The notes under the pieces are model-generated. The model had not been told where the DNA came from and did not search any database. It was given only the letters and a program-made list of their open reading frames with translations. The position numbers were made by a program, and so were the translations under genes. Positions 15,386 through 23,620 of a stretch of DNA of 47,911 nucleotides are shown here, piece after piece. Each line of letters begins with the position of its first letter. The first letter of the stretch is position 1. The stretch is from B1SED10-16 sp046498365 (GTDB taxonomy: Bacteria; Desulfobacterota; Desulfobacteria; Desulfobacterales; Desulfosalsimonadaceae). The DNA lies in NCBI GenBank assembly GCA_046498365.1, contig JAWOAV010000004.1:1-47911 (forward strand), read 5' to 3'.

Positions 15386-16131
15386 TATGAGGTCTCCTTG
15401 TCCTTGTTCAGAAACAGTTCTTCAGCGCGCCTGGCGGCACTTTCTGTGAAAAATCCCGTTTCAATCCATTTTTTTATTTCTTCCGGTGGGTGTTTTTCCC
15501 CCCGGAATCGGTTTTCAATCTCTGCAATGCGTATCGCATCGGAGACGACCTTGAAATTGGTATCGTCATCTTTTGCCTGGCGGCCGTGACGGGAAATGAT
15601 GTCGCAGACGGATTCAATCATTGCCTCTTTTGCACCTGTCTTTTCCAGGATTTCCCGTATAGTGTCGGCTTCTATGCCATCTGCCGCTTTTTTCCCGGCA
15701 GAATCCCGACCGGGTTCGGTCCCTTGGCAACCAATGCCGTGAAGGTACGCCGCTGCAAGGATGATCGCCGGGTCCCCCCCTGTTTCACCGGCAATCGCCT
15801 CGGCATGCCGGGCCGTGCGCGTGGCATGCCCGATGCGCTTGAAGTCTTTATGGAAATACTTTTTCATTTCAATCGCGATCCGGTCCTTCATCAACCCTTC
15901 CCGTTCCGCCAGCAATTCGGGCGGCAATTCGCCGATGCACTGATCAGCGAACTTGCAATAGGCGGCACAACCGAAATCCATGTTTGGGTTGACCATTTTA
16001 TGGCCGCAATGGACGCATTTTCTTGTGGGGTCGTCCTTGAAAAATTCGACCGGTTCGCCGCATTGGGGGCATTTCGCCTCGAATATCGAACCGGGCTTCC
16101 AATATCTGCTGTCCTGTCCTGGGCATTTCAT
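15385..16131 (-). CDS. HD-domain-like protein with N-terminal zinc ribbon; HD motif reads HG
   Basis: A 248-residue protein. CPQC (21-24) and CVHC (39-42) form an N-terminal zinc ribbon, CAAYC and DQC follow, and the remainder is an HD-type helical domain. GHATRTARHAEAIA holds the first histidines, but the HD dyad in AAAYLHGIGC is His131-Gly132, the codon being GGC where GAC would give Asp. ISRHG near 183 and VSDAIRIAEIE carry the later His and Asp positions. Loss of the dyad aspartate would be expected to impair metal binding and phosphohydrolase activity. The ATG at 16129-16131 has AAAGGAG eight bases upstream. It is coupled to the ferredoxin gene, hinting at a shared, unknown redox role. 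Confidence 0.8.
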   Translation of the reverse strand: MKCPGQDSRYWKPGSIFEAKCPQCGEPVEFFKDDPTRKCVHCGHKMVNPNMDFGCAAYCKFADQCIGELPPELLAEREGLMKDRIAIEMKKYFHKDFKRIGHATRTARHAEAIAGETGGDPAIILAAAYLHGIGCQGTEPGRDSAGKKAADGIEADTIREILEKTGAKEAMIESVCDIISRHGRQAKDDDTNFKVVSDAIRIAEIENRFRGEKHPPEEIKKWIETGFFTESAARRAEELFLNKDKETS

Positions 16132-16305
16132 GATATAATCTCCTTTGCGTAAACAATACGGTCCGGTTTTTTGATCGTTTGCCTTCTTTTTACGTCTTTT
16201 GAAGCGCAATAGCATTGACTTATGTCAAGAAAACATAATAAAAAGGGTAAACCTGTAAACACCGGAAGCAAATGTTTCCGGCAGATGCGCCGGCTTTTTG
16301 ATTAG

Positions 16306-16489
16306 AAGCCATCTCAAAAAAAAGATCAAGTGGGGTAGAAAATGCGGGGAGGGTGGTTTTTACCACAGAGGGCACACTTGAGACACAGAGATTCACAGAG
16401 AAAAGCAATGAAAAAAAGGGGGGGTACGCCCATTTAAACTTCACCGCCAACGAAGATATTGGGCCAAAAGATTTTTTTGAGATGGCTTG
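16306..16489. repeat. R1 element, copy c (full)
   Basis: Left end AAGCCATCTCAAAAAAAAGA, right end ATTTTTTTGAGATGGCTTG, an inverted pair of about 18 bases. Inside lie GGGAGGGTGGTTTTTACCAC, an AGAGGGCACACTTGAGACAC tract, a purine-rich stretch and CGAAGATATTGGGCCAAAAG. Short frames that translate to MLFSVNLCVSSVPSVVKTTL across R1 copies are artefacts of the repeat. Confidence 0.85.
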
Positions 16490-16616
16490 CAACGCTTTTT
16501 TGACAGTTATTGCAGCTGCTTTTATTTTGGTAATGGGAATTTTGAACTGTTGCCTTTGCAGAATCCGCACAAATCCGGCACTTCTGAAAAGGCACGAACC
16601 AACGAGGAGGATTTAC

Positions 16617-16871
16617 ATGTACGACAAAAAGGAACTCTGTGACAAAATCAGGGACATCTACCCCGACATAGGGGAATGCGGCATCAACGTCGACGTCGAG
16701 TATGACGAGGAGAAAAAGGCATGGATAGTGGATCTGAAAAAAGACAGCCACGAGCTGAAGACCTATCTTGAGCCGGAGGACGCGGAAACCTGCATGAACG
16801 GCAAGCAGTGCATCGGGCTTGGCCTCCAGATCGCCCAGTTGAAAGACAATATCAACAGGGGCGTATCCTGA
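16617..16871 (+). CDS. Small acidic protein of unknown function
   Basis: An 84-residue soluble protein that I do not recognise by name. It begins MYDKKELCDKIRDIYPDIGE, has a beta-like centre (VDVEYDEEKKAWIVDLKKD) and a C-terminal helix after CMNGKQCIGLGLQIAQLK. Three cysteines (Cys8, Cys21, Cys59 with Cys65 nearby) and many acidic residues are visible. The ATG at 16617 has GAGGAGG about eight bases upstream and a clean terminator follows the stop, so this is a real single-gene unit. No membrane segment. The gap upstream to 16132 holds an R1 copy. Confidence 0.75.
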   Translation: MYDKKELCDKIRDIYPDIGECGINVDVEYDEEKKAWIVDLKKDSHELKTYLEPEDAETCMNGKQCIGLGLQIAQLKDNINRGVS

Positions 16872-16894
16872 TACTTTCAAAATGGTGTTTACCT

Positions 16895-16921
16895 AAAACC
16901 CCCCCTTGCAGGGGGGGTTTT
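16895..16921 (+). terminator. Intrinsic terminator of the small acidic protein gene
   Basis: AAAACCCCCCC, loop TTGCA, GGGGGGGTTTT: seven G-C pairs extended by four A-T pairs, ending in Ts. It lies 24 bases after the stop at 16871 and is nearly symmetric, so it may work on both strands. Confidence 0.85.
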
Positions 16922-17071
16922 GTATTCGGATCAGTGCAATTTTGCTCTCACCAGCGCGATATTGCGTTTTTGGCGCTCAAAAAGTGCCATATAGCAATTG
17001 CATGAGGGTTCATTGTTGTTAATTTTATATTATTCTAATCTGTTAACCTGGACCGACCCTGTTTTTCACTA

Positions 17072-17256
17072 CAAGCTCTCTCAAAAAAATCTTTTTATTG
17101 AGATGGCTTGGAGAAACGCATAATTTCATGGGCGTCCCCCTCTTTTTTCATTGCTTTTCTTTGTGAATCTCTATGTCTCCTCTTTGCCCTCTGTGGTAAA
17201 AACCACCCCCCCCCGCAATTTCTGCACCACTTATTCTTTTTTTTTAGATGGCTTGT
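17072..17256. repeat. R1 element, copy d (inverted)
   Basis: Ends CAAGCTCTCTCAAAAAAATC and TTTTTTTTAGATGGCTTG are inverted copies. The core (GCATAATTTCATGGG, CTTTGTGAATCTCTATGTCT, CCCTCTGTGGTAAAAACCAC) is in the opposite orientation to copies c and e. Between the terminator at 16921 and this element only AT-rich DNA is seen; GACCGACCCTGTTT just before it recurs before copy e at 20299. Confidence 0.8.
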
Positions 17257-17408
17257 ATTCTCGATAGCGTAACTGAAATATTCAAAGAGGACTCTTTACA
17301 TGAAACGCATGATTTAGCTTGTTCCCTATATGCGATATCTGTAGTATTGTCGTCAGGTAAACGAGACATTCATTTCGGGATCTAACCGTTGTGGGAAAAG
17401 GGGGGTTG

Positions 17409-18419
17409 ATGAAAGCACTGATCACCGGGGCGGGTGGATTTATCGGATCGTTCCTGCTGGAGGCGTGGACGGGACGAGGGGATGAGGCCCGGGTGCTTTT
17501 TTTGCCGGGCGAAAATGCCGAAGCGGCGGAAAAGCGGGGAGCAGAGATTTTCCGGGGAGACTTGACCCGGCCGGAAACCTTGAAGGGCATCGGCGACGGC
17601 GTGGAAATTGTCTTTCACCTGGCCGCCCGGGTGGTCGACTGGGGATCGAAAAAGGTGTTTTCCCGGATCATGGTGGACGGCACGCGAAACCTCCTGGAGG
17701 CGGCTGGACAAATCGACCGGTTCGTTTATTTTTCGTCCATCGCCGCATTAGGATTCGGCAGGGATCTGGTCGGGCTGGATGAGGATGCCGTGCGCAAACC
17801 ATGCGGCGTACCGTACAGCGACACCAAGATGGAAGCCGAAGACCTGGTGACCGATTTCTGCCGTTCCCGTCAGATCGCCTATACCATCATTCGGCCGGCC
17901 AACGTCACCGGCCCGAAAAGCGTCTGGGTGACTGACATCATCGATGCCTTTATGCGGGGCCCGCTTCCGCTGATCGCAGGGGGGAAAACCCCCGGGTCAT
18001 TCGTCTACATCGACAATCTCGTAGATGGCATTCTGTTGGCCGCAGAAGCCGATATCGCCCGAAACCGGACGTACCATTTCCGGGACGATTATACCCTGGA
18101 CTGGAAAACCTACCTGGAAGCGTTGGGCGCCCTGGTGGAGAAAAAACCGGCCGGGAACATCCCGTTTTCCGTGGCTTGGGGACTCGGGGCAATAATGGAA
18201 CGCCTGCTGACCCCCCTCGGCGTCCGACCGCCCATGACCCGCCTTGCCGCCGGAGTGATGGGGAAAAACAACGACGTGAACGTCACCCGGGCCAGAACGG
18301 AACTCGGCTGGAAAACCCGCATCACCGAGGATGCGGCTATGTCGGAAATAAAGGATTGGGTCACCCGGGTCTACCTGCCGTCAAAAAACGGCCCTACTCC
18401 ATCCCCTCCCGGTCCATAA
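17409..18419 (+). CDS. NAD(P)-dependent epimerase/dehydratase (3-beta-HSD-like)
   Basis: A 336-residue short-chain dehydrogenase of the extended type. The nucleotide-binding motif is ITGAGGFIGS at 5-14, FHLAA near 72, and the catalytic pair is Tyr136-x3-Lys140 in PYSDTKMEAE, with YFSS upstream supplying the serine. RPANVTGP and SFVYIDNLVDGILLA are typical of the sterol-dehydrogenase / NAD-sugar epimerase group. The C-terminus after residue 250 may form the membrane-facing part seen in 3-beta-HSD relatives. The ATG at 17409 follows AAAGGGGGG. The 3' end overlaps the convergent FAD lipoprotein gene by 26 bases. Substrate unknown; sterol-like, terpenoid or sugar are all possible. Confidence 0.82.
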   Translation: MKALITGAGGFIGSFLLEAWTGRGDEARVLFLPGENAEAAEKRGAEIFRGDLTRPETLKGIGDGVEIVFHLAARVVDWGSKKVFSRIMVDGTRNLLEAAGQIDRFVYFSSIAALGFGRDLVGLDEDAVRKPCGVPYSDTKMEAEDLVTDFCRSRQIAYTIIRPANVTGPKSVWVTDIIDAFMRGPLPLIAGGKTPGSFVYIDNLVDGILLAAEADIARNRTYHFRDDYTLDWKTYLEALGALVEKKPAGNIPFSVAWGLGAIMERLLTPLGVRPPMTRLAAGVMGKNNDVNVTRARTELGWKTRITEDAAMSEIKDWVTRVYLPSKNGPTPSPPGP

Positions 18420-20022
18420 TGAGGCGCGCGGCACGCCAACCATTGATCTGGGCCGAGCCCATGCCGTGCCAGGCCTGGCTCCAGTTACTGGCGATGTAGA
18501 GATTGGATATGGGGGTTTCATTGGGAATCTTCTGCCACTGCTCCGGCGAGAGGTAGAACCCGTAAACTACGCCGTCGCGGTTCATGGTATAGCGTTTCAA
18601 CGTGCGGGGAGTGAACCCTTCCTTGACCGCCACCACCGCCGGATCGGCCAGTTCCGGGATCACGTTGGCGGCAAGGGCCACCAGTTCATCGACTTTCCGG
18701 TCCTTCATGGCGTAATAGGCTTTTGAATCTTCAGGCCAGACGGCGTAATCCGAATACGCGGTCAGGGTGAGAACGGATTTGCCGGGGGGTGCGTAAATGG
18801 GGTCGCCCATATTCGAATAGATGGTGATGGCCACGGCGCCGTCTGCAAAATCGCCTTTCATCATGTTATCGTGCAGGACTACGGAATTCTTGGACGTGTT
18901 GTAGAAAATTTCCACGTCATGATAGCCTTTGGCCTTCAGGTCGATATCCAGGCCCATGTAAACGCCGAAAAGGGAATTGGCCGGCTTGAGGTTCTCCAGT
19001 TTTTGAACGTATGCTTCCGGGAAATGGTCCTGGCCTACCAGCGAAAACACGAGTTGATAGGGGTCGGTATTGGCCACGACATACCGGCCGGTAAAGGTCT
19101 GGCCGGATGCGATCTCCACGCCGGCGGCCGTGTCGTTTTCCATAATGACCTTTGTCACCTTCGACAGGGTCCGGACCTCGCCCCCCAGTTCCCGGATGCG
19201 CTCGGCATAAGCATCGGAAAGGGCCTGTGACGTCCCTTTAATGTGCCACACCCCGTCGCCGAGATAGGTTTCCGTGGCGGCCAGCCCGATAAGCGCGCTC
19301 TGTTCGGGAACCGGTGCGCCGTAATAGACCCAGAGCTGAGAGACCACGGCCTTGATGTCGTCATTGGTGAAACAGTCATCCAGCACATCCTGAAGGGTTT
19401 TGTCCTTATAGCGGAAAAAGGTCGGCTGGCGAAGCGGCACCATGGCCTTGACCAGAAACGCCCTGGCGCCCTGGTACCGGAACAGGTTCTTGAGTTCCAG
19501 AAGGTCTTCCAGGGTGCCAGCGCAGAGCCGGTGAAATTTTTCAATACCGTCGGACTCTTCCGGCCATTTTGATTTCAGCGCGTATTTAAACCCTTTCCAG
19601 TCGGGCGGGAGCATGATGTCGACGCCCGGGAAAATGGACCGGTAGAAATCCGGCAGCGCGATGAATTCGATCTTGTCATATACGCCGCACAGATGCAGCA
19701 ATTGGTATAGCCCCCGGTCGTTCTTTCCCGGCCCGCCCCCGGCCATTTCATGAAGACTGGCGTCAAAGGTAAATTCCCCGCGTTCAAACCGCGTTGCACA
19801 CCCGCCCACCTTGTCATGCTGCTCCAAAATCAGGACTTTAAGCCCGTTGGTGGCCAGGTGGGCCCCGGCCGAAAGACCCCCCAGGCCCCCGCCGATGATA
19901 ATCACATCATAATCCGCCGACCGGGCCACCGGTCCGGTGCTCGCGCAGCCGCAAAACAGGACGGCGACAAACAGCGCCGCTGAAACAAAAACAGTAGTTT
20001 TTGACCCTCTTTTCCCTGGCAT
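18394..20022 (-). CDS. FAD-dependent oxidoreductase (CrtI/CrtISO-like), putative lipoprotein
   Basis: A 542-residue flavoprotein of the phytoene desaturase / carotenoid isomerase / RetSat group. The FAD motif DVIIIGGGLGGLSAGAHLA starts about residue 39, LEQHDKVGGCATRF follows, and the C-terminal FAD end is SNWSQAWHGMGSAQINGWRA. In front is an unusual signal: basic MPGKRGSKTT, a hydrophobic run VFVSAALFVAVLF, then CGCASTG with a lipobox-like end (Cys26). This predicts export and lipid anchoring, although no twin-arginine is present. The ATG at 20020-20022 is chosen because GGAGG lies seven bases upstream; a second ATG six bases earlier is too close. Convergent and overlapping with the epimerase gene. 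Substrate could be a polyisoprenoid or retinoid-like compound; this is inferred. Confidence 0.82.
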   Translation of the reverse strand: MPGKRGSKTTVFVSAALFVAVLFCGCASTGPVARSADYDVIIIGGGLGGLSAGAHLATNGLKVLILEQHDKVGGCATRFERGEFTFDASLHEMAGGGPGKNDRGLYQLLHLCGVYDKIEFIALPDFYRSIFPGVDIMLPPDWKGFKYALKSKWPEESDGIEKFHRLCAGTLEDLLELKNLFRYQGARAFLVKAMVPLRQPTFFRYKDKTLQDVLDDCFTNDDIKAVVSQLWVYYGAPVPEQSALIGLAATETYLGDGVWHIKGTSQALSDAYAERIRELGGEVRTLSKVTKVIMENDTAAGVEIASGQTFTGRYVVANTDPYQLVFSLVGQDHFPEAYVQKLENLKPANSLFGVYMGLDIDLKAKGYHDVEIFYNTSKNSVVLHDNMMKGDFADGAVAITIYSNMGDPIYAPPGKSVLTLTAYSDYAVWPEDSKAYYAMKDRKVDELVALAANVIPELADPAVVAVKEGFTPRTLKRYTMNRDGVVYGFYLSPEQWQKIPNETPISNLYIASNWSQAWHGMGSAQINGWRAARLIMDREGME

Positions 20023-20052
20023 GGGCATACCTCCTCGATTTAGTCTCACAGT

Positions 20053-20169
20053 TTAGTATCGAATGCGTGTGACGGGCGCAGGCAGCCTGTCGCAGCAGCG
20101 CAGAAACTCCCTGGCGGAAAACGGATTGACGGCCATCAGAGGCGAGGTGTCGAGCCCGTCGAAAACCAT
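20053..20169 (-). other. Possible gene remnant or small frame upstream of the FAD lipoprotein gene
   Basis: A minus-strand frame ends at 20053 with MVFDGLDTSPLMAVNPFSAR then EFLRCCDRLPAPVTRIRY. Its composition looks protein-like, but no ribosome site is visible and the frame upstream runs into an R1 repeat. It may be the tail of a decayed gene. Between 20170 and 20314 nothing else is recognisable. Confidence 0.25.
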
Positions 20170-20314
20170 CCGGTTCCCGACCGCGGTGGTGACAATATAA
20201 TGCGTTATCAAACCGCATATCGGCCTAAAAATCAATAAAACTTTTTGCACTAACGGGCGGGTTACACTGCCGCTCTTCCGGGAATTGGGGTAGGGTCCCG
20301 ACCCTGTTTCCCTA

Positions 20315-20500
20315 CAAGCTATCTCAAAAAACAGATCAAGTGGGGTCGAAAATGCGGGGAGGGTGGTTTTTACCACAGAGGGCACAGAGGAGACACAGAG
20401 ATTCACAGAGAAAAGCAATGAAAAAAAAGGGGGGGAACGCCCATTTACATTTCACTCCTAACGAAGATATTGGGGCAAAAGATTTTTTTGAGATGGCTTG
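20315..20500. repeat. R1 element, copy e (full)
   Basis: Ends CAAGCTATCTCAAAAAACAG and GATTTTTTTGAGATGGCTTG. The core is almost the same as copy c: GTGGTTTTTACCACAGAGGG, CACAGAGGAGACACAGAGAT, and CGAAGATATTGGGGCAAAAG. It is preceded by GACCCTGTTTCCCTA, shared with copy d. It occupies most of the gap before the sigma-54 activator; 20501-20720 has no gene. Confidence 0.85.
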
Positions 20501-20720
20501 TAATGAAACCGGGGTCGGGCCAAGCGAACTTGCTGCATCAGGAAGTACACGGGCCTGATTCGATGCGCGGGCATGTCGTCCGGTAAAAGGACAAAAAATC
20601 CTTGATAATATGAGGCGGTTGTATAGTATTGGAAGGTCGGGCAAAACAGCCGGCATGGAAAGCCCGGGAAAAATGTCCTGGGCGTTGGACGCTCGGAACA
20701 CCTAAAAGAAAAGAAGCAAT

Positions 20721-22091
20721 ATGCAGGAGCAGATTTTTGAAAAGCTGTTGTCGGATTCCCGCAACCTGATCCGTATTCTGGACAACCTGAAAGAAGGCAT
20801 CATCGCCCACGATTTGTCCCGGCGCATCTTTTTTTTCAATCATGCCGCTGAATCCATTACCGGCTACGACAGGAAAGACGTGCTTTACAAGGACTGCCAC
20901 GAGGCTTTTGGCGCGCCGTTTTGCGGAGAGCGATGCCTGTTCGTTTCGCAGGTCGATGAAAACCGTCGGGATATTCTTTCCAGCGGCGTTGAATATCCGC
21001 TTAACATCGTCACGAAAGACGGAGAAACCCGAAAGGTTGAAATGTCAATCAATCCGCTTCGGGATGAACAAGGCAATGTCGTGGGGGTACTCGCACTGAT
21101 CCAGGATATGACGGAGCTTCTCCGCTACAAGATGAAAACCGCGGAAATGAGCGGTTTCGGAAACATCGTCGGGCAGGACCACCAGATGCTCCAGGTGTTT
21201 CAACAGATACGGGATCTGGCCGGCTATGATTATCCTGTTCACATCTATGGTGAAACCGGCACAGGAAAAGAACTGGTCGCCGAAGCCATTCATCATGAAA
21301 GCCGTCGCAGCGGCGCCCCTTTTGTGCCGATCAATTGCGGTGCGCTGCCGTCCGGGCTCATTGAGAGCGAGTTGTTCGGCCATGTAAGGGGGGCTTTTAC
21401 AGGGGCGGTGCGGGATAAAAAAGGGCGCTTTGAACTGGCGGACGGGGGAACGCTTTTTCTCGACGAGGTGGCTGAACTGCCGAACGAACTGCAAGTCAAG
21501 CTGCTCCGGTTTCTCCAGACGGGCAAATTCGAACGGGTCGGCGGGGAAAAGACGCTGTCGGTGAACGTGCGTATTATCAGTGCCACCAACCGGAATCTCT
21601 CCGATGAGATACGCAGCCAGAATTTCCGGGAAGATCTGTATTACCGGCTTAATGTGATCCCGATTCACCTGCCGCCGCTGCGCGAGCGGAAAAATGACAT
21701 CCCCCTGCTCATCAACCACTTTCTGGACGTGTTTTCCCGGGATAACCCGGGCGCCATGCCCCGGATCGTCTCAAAGGAGGCCATGTCCTGTTTAATGGAC
21801 TACCACTGGCCCGGAAATGTACGGCAACTCCAGAATATTTTGCAGTTTGCCATCGTCAAGAGCGGCGGGAAAATCCTCAGGCCCTCCCATTTGCCGATGG
21901 AATTCAGGGGTGATATTGGCATGTTCCCCAAAAAAGGAGCGAAAAGAAAACTGGATGAAAGATCCGTCCGATCGGCCCTGGAAAAAACCGGCGGCAACAA
22001 GGTCAAAGCCGCCAGGCTGCTTGGTGTCGGCCGGGCAACGCTGTACCGCTTTTTAAGCGATCATCCGGAAAGCATTCCGGAAATCGCATGA
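20721..22091 (+). CDS. PAS-sigma54-dependent transcriptional activator (Fis-type HTH)
   Basis: A 456-residue enhancer-binding protein. An N-terminal PAS domain (about 15-130) with cysteines 59, 68 and 72 (CHEAFGAPFCGERC) could bind a metal, heme or iron-sulfur signal, a pattern frequent in sulfate reducers. The AAA+ domain (about 145-380) has Walker A GETGTGKE, an intact GAFTGA loop that contacts sigma-54, Walker B GGTLFLDE and the arginine-finger region FREDLYYRLNVIPIHLPPLR. A Fis-type HTH ends the protein (GNKVKAARLLGVGRATLYRF). No receiver domain, so it is not a classical response regulator. The ATG at 20721 follows AAAAGAAG. No -24/-12 target was found nearby, so the regulon is unknown. 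Confidence 0.9.
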   Translation: MQEQIFEKLLSDSRNLIRILDNLKEGIIAHDLSRRIFFFNHAAESITGYDRKDVLYKDCHEAFGAPFCGERCLFVSQVDENRRDILSSGVEYPLNIVTKDGETRKVEMSINPLRDEQGNVVGVLALIQDMTELLRYKMKTAEMSGFGNIVGQDHQMLQVFQQIRDLAGYDYPVHIYGETGTGKELVAEAIHHESRRSGAPFVPINCGALPSGLIESELFGHVRGAFTGAVRDKKGRFELADGGTLFLDEVAELPNELQVKLLRFLQTGKFERVGGEKTLSVNVRIISATNRNLSDEIRSQNFREDLYYRLNVIPIHLPPLRERKNDIPLLINHFLDVFSRDNPGAMPRIVSKEAMSCLMDYHWPGNVRQLQNILQFAIVKSGGKILRPSHLPMEFRGDIGMFPKKGAKRKLDERSVRSALEKTGGNKVKAARLLGVGRATLYRFLSDHPESIPEIA

Positions 22092-22164
22092 GAACCGGAA
22101 CGCATTGGAGCAAAAATATCAAGCCGAAACAAAATATTGATGAGTTCATAAAAAGGCGCGATCG

Positions 22165-22292
22165 GACGGCCTTGTAAAAGGTTCAAGATCAAGGCGCGGG
22201 CAATTTTTGAAGGATTGAGTCACGCCTTTGGCCTGATAAGATTCTTCAAAAATTGTGCGCAACGCAGATATTGGGCTTTTTACAAGGCCGTC
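22165..22292. repeat. R2 element, copy a
   Basis: Ends GACGGCCTTGTAAAAGGTTC and GGGCTTTTTACAAGGCCGTC are inverted. The arms carry CAAGATCAAGGCGCG and CAATTTTTGAAG against CTTCAAAAATTG and CGCAACGCAGATATTG. Length 128 bases, close to copies at 36587 and 41214. It lies between the activator and sfsA, which converge on it. Confidence 0.8.
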
Positions 22293-22330
22293 AATGTTGA
22301 GACAGGTTCCGGTACAAGGTGCATGCAGTA

Positions 22331-23077
22331 TCAGGAAAGCCTCCATGGCAGACGATTTCTCAGGCGTATGGTTTCAAGATCCATATGCACATCGTATACC
22401 AGGATTTCAACCCCGTTGTTCACCGCGCTGCGGAGTTCTTTCCCGTATGCCGGATCAATATGATCCGCGGGCATGAAACGGTCCGCATCCATCCGCTGCA
22501 CGAGAAAAAACATCACGCAGCGGTTTCCGGCGCCAACCAGTTTCTGCAGTTCCACCAGGTGATTTTTTCCGCGGTTTGTAACCGCATCCGGGAAAAAAGC
22601 AGTCCGGTTTTCAACCAGGGTGGAATTCTTGATTTCCACGTAGCATACTTCCCCGCAATTGCGGCGCAGCATCAAGTCAAGGCGCGTGTGCTCCCCGGCA
22701 CGCACCTCCCGTTTGACGGTTTCATATCCCGTGAGCGCATCAATGGCCCCGGCTTTTGCGGCATGATAGACCAGTCGGTTGGGAACCTGTGTGTTGATGC
22801 CCACCAGGGAGTCCGGCATTTGGATCATTTCCCATGTAAATTTCAGCTTTCGCTTGGGTGAATCCTGGCGTGAAATATAAACCGGTCTGCCGGGCAGGCT
22901 GCATCCGGTCATCCGTCCGGAATTAGGGCAATGGGCGACAATGGTCTCGCCGGTGTCCAGCCGGATATCCGCAAGAAATCGTTTGTATCGTTTTATCAGG
23001 GTGCCGGGGATAAGTTCGGGCCACGGAAGAGAGGGATCTGTATTCAAGGTTCGGGCGCCATGCTGTATTGCTTCCAT
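22331..23077 (-). CDS. sfsA: Sugar fermentation stimulation protein SfsA
   Basis: A 248-residue protein of the SfsA family, described as a DNA-binding or nuclease-like protein linked to sugar catabolism in E. coli. It has RFLADIRLDTGETIVAHCPN, the conserved SGRMTGC, RKLKFTWEM, VGINTQVPNRLV, and the nuclease-like core LDLMLR followed by CYVEIKNSTLV with the Asp-Glu-Lys pattern, then FPDAVTNRGKNHL. The ATG at 23075-23077 has AGAGGAAAC upstream. It is a single gene converging on the sigma-54 activator. Biochemical role remains open in the family; the PD-(D/E)xK-like residues suggest nuclease ancestry. Confidence 0.92.
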   Translation of the reverse strand: MEAIQHGARTLNTDPSLPWPELIPGTLIKRYKRFLADIRLDTGETIVAHCPNSGRMTGCSLPGRPVYISRQDSPKRKLKFTWEMIQMPDSLVGINTQVPNRLVYHAAKAGAIDALTGYETVKREVRAGEHTRLDLMLRRNCGEVCYVEIKNSTLVENRTAFFPDAVTNRGKNHLVELQKLVGAGNRCVMFFLVQRMDADRFMPADHIDPAYGKELRSAVNNGVEILVYDVHMDLETIRLRNRLPWRLS

Positions 23078-23405
23078 TTGTTTCCTCTGTTGTATCCCCT
23101 TCGGATGTCAATAAAAACCGATCACACGAAATATCCGGGTGATGGTGAAACACATCTGTACCATAAAACCTGATACAATCAATGCGTTTTTCCGTTTTTG
23201 AAATTGGTTGGCTCCCCATGGGTCGCTCATCGTTTTTTTCAGGCCGCTCCCCGTGATTGCCGGCAAACGCCTTTGACCAGCTGTGTTTCGGACTTCCGCA
23301 GGAATGCGGATGGATTTGGTCGGGTTGCTGCGATCAACAATCGATAATTCTGGCATGCAATTTGAATATATGTTTTTGGTTTTCCGTTTTGCAATGACAT
23401 ATACT
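23078..23405. other. Intergenic stretch with no recognised feature
   Basis: No gene, RNA or repeat was recognised. The TTTTTTC runs near 23190 and 23232 are not preceded by clear hairpins. Confidence 0.4.
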
Positions 23406-23535
23406 AATTTTTGCATTCTTGTATAGACACGATATATGTTTCCGCAGAATGTGGGGCCGTAAGGGTACCCCTTGCGGTTGCCCCCTACGAGGGCAGCCCG
23501 GATCATCATGTCTGTTGATAAATGCAAAGAATTGT
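23406..23535. repeat. R3 element, copy b (palindrome degraded)
   Basis: Ends AATTTTTGCATTCTTGTATA and CATCATGTCTGTTGATAAATG are those of copy a. The internal palindrome is reduced to GTAAGGGTACCCCTTGCGGT followed by GCCCCCTACG, so roughly half has been lost. Confidence 0.75.
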
Positions 23536-23620
23536 ATCCGGATTGCAGGGAAACCCAAACCGTTTCTCAACGGACAATTTACGCGAATAGTATTTTTGTG
23601 ACCGTTTCGGGGGCAAAGGG

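Noticed and set aside
16353..16420. CRISPR-like array in the CACAGAG tracts
   Set aside because: Only a few overlapping short units with no unique spacers of constant length and no cas genes.
16220..20701. Short frames in R1 copies giving near-identical proteins
   Set aside because: They come from the repeat DNA itself and carry no ribosome site; copies differ in length at random.
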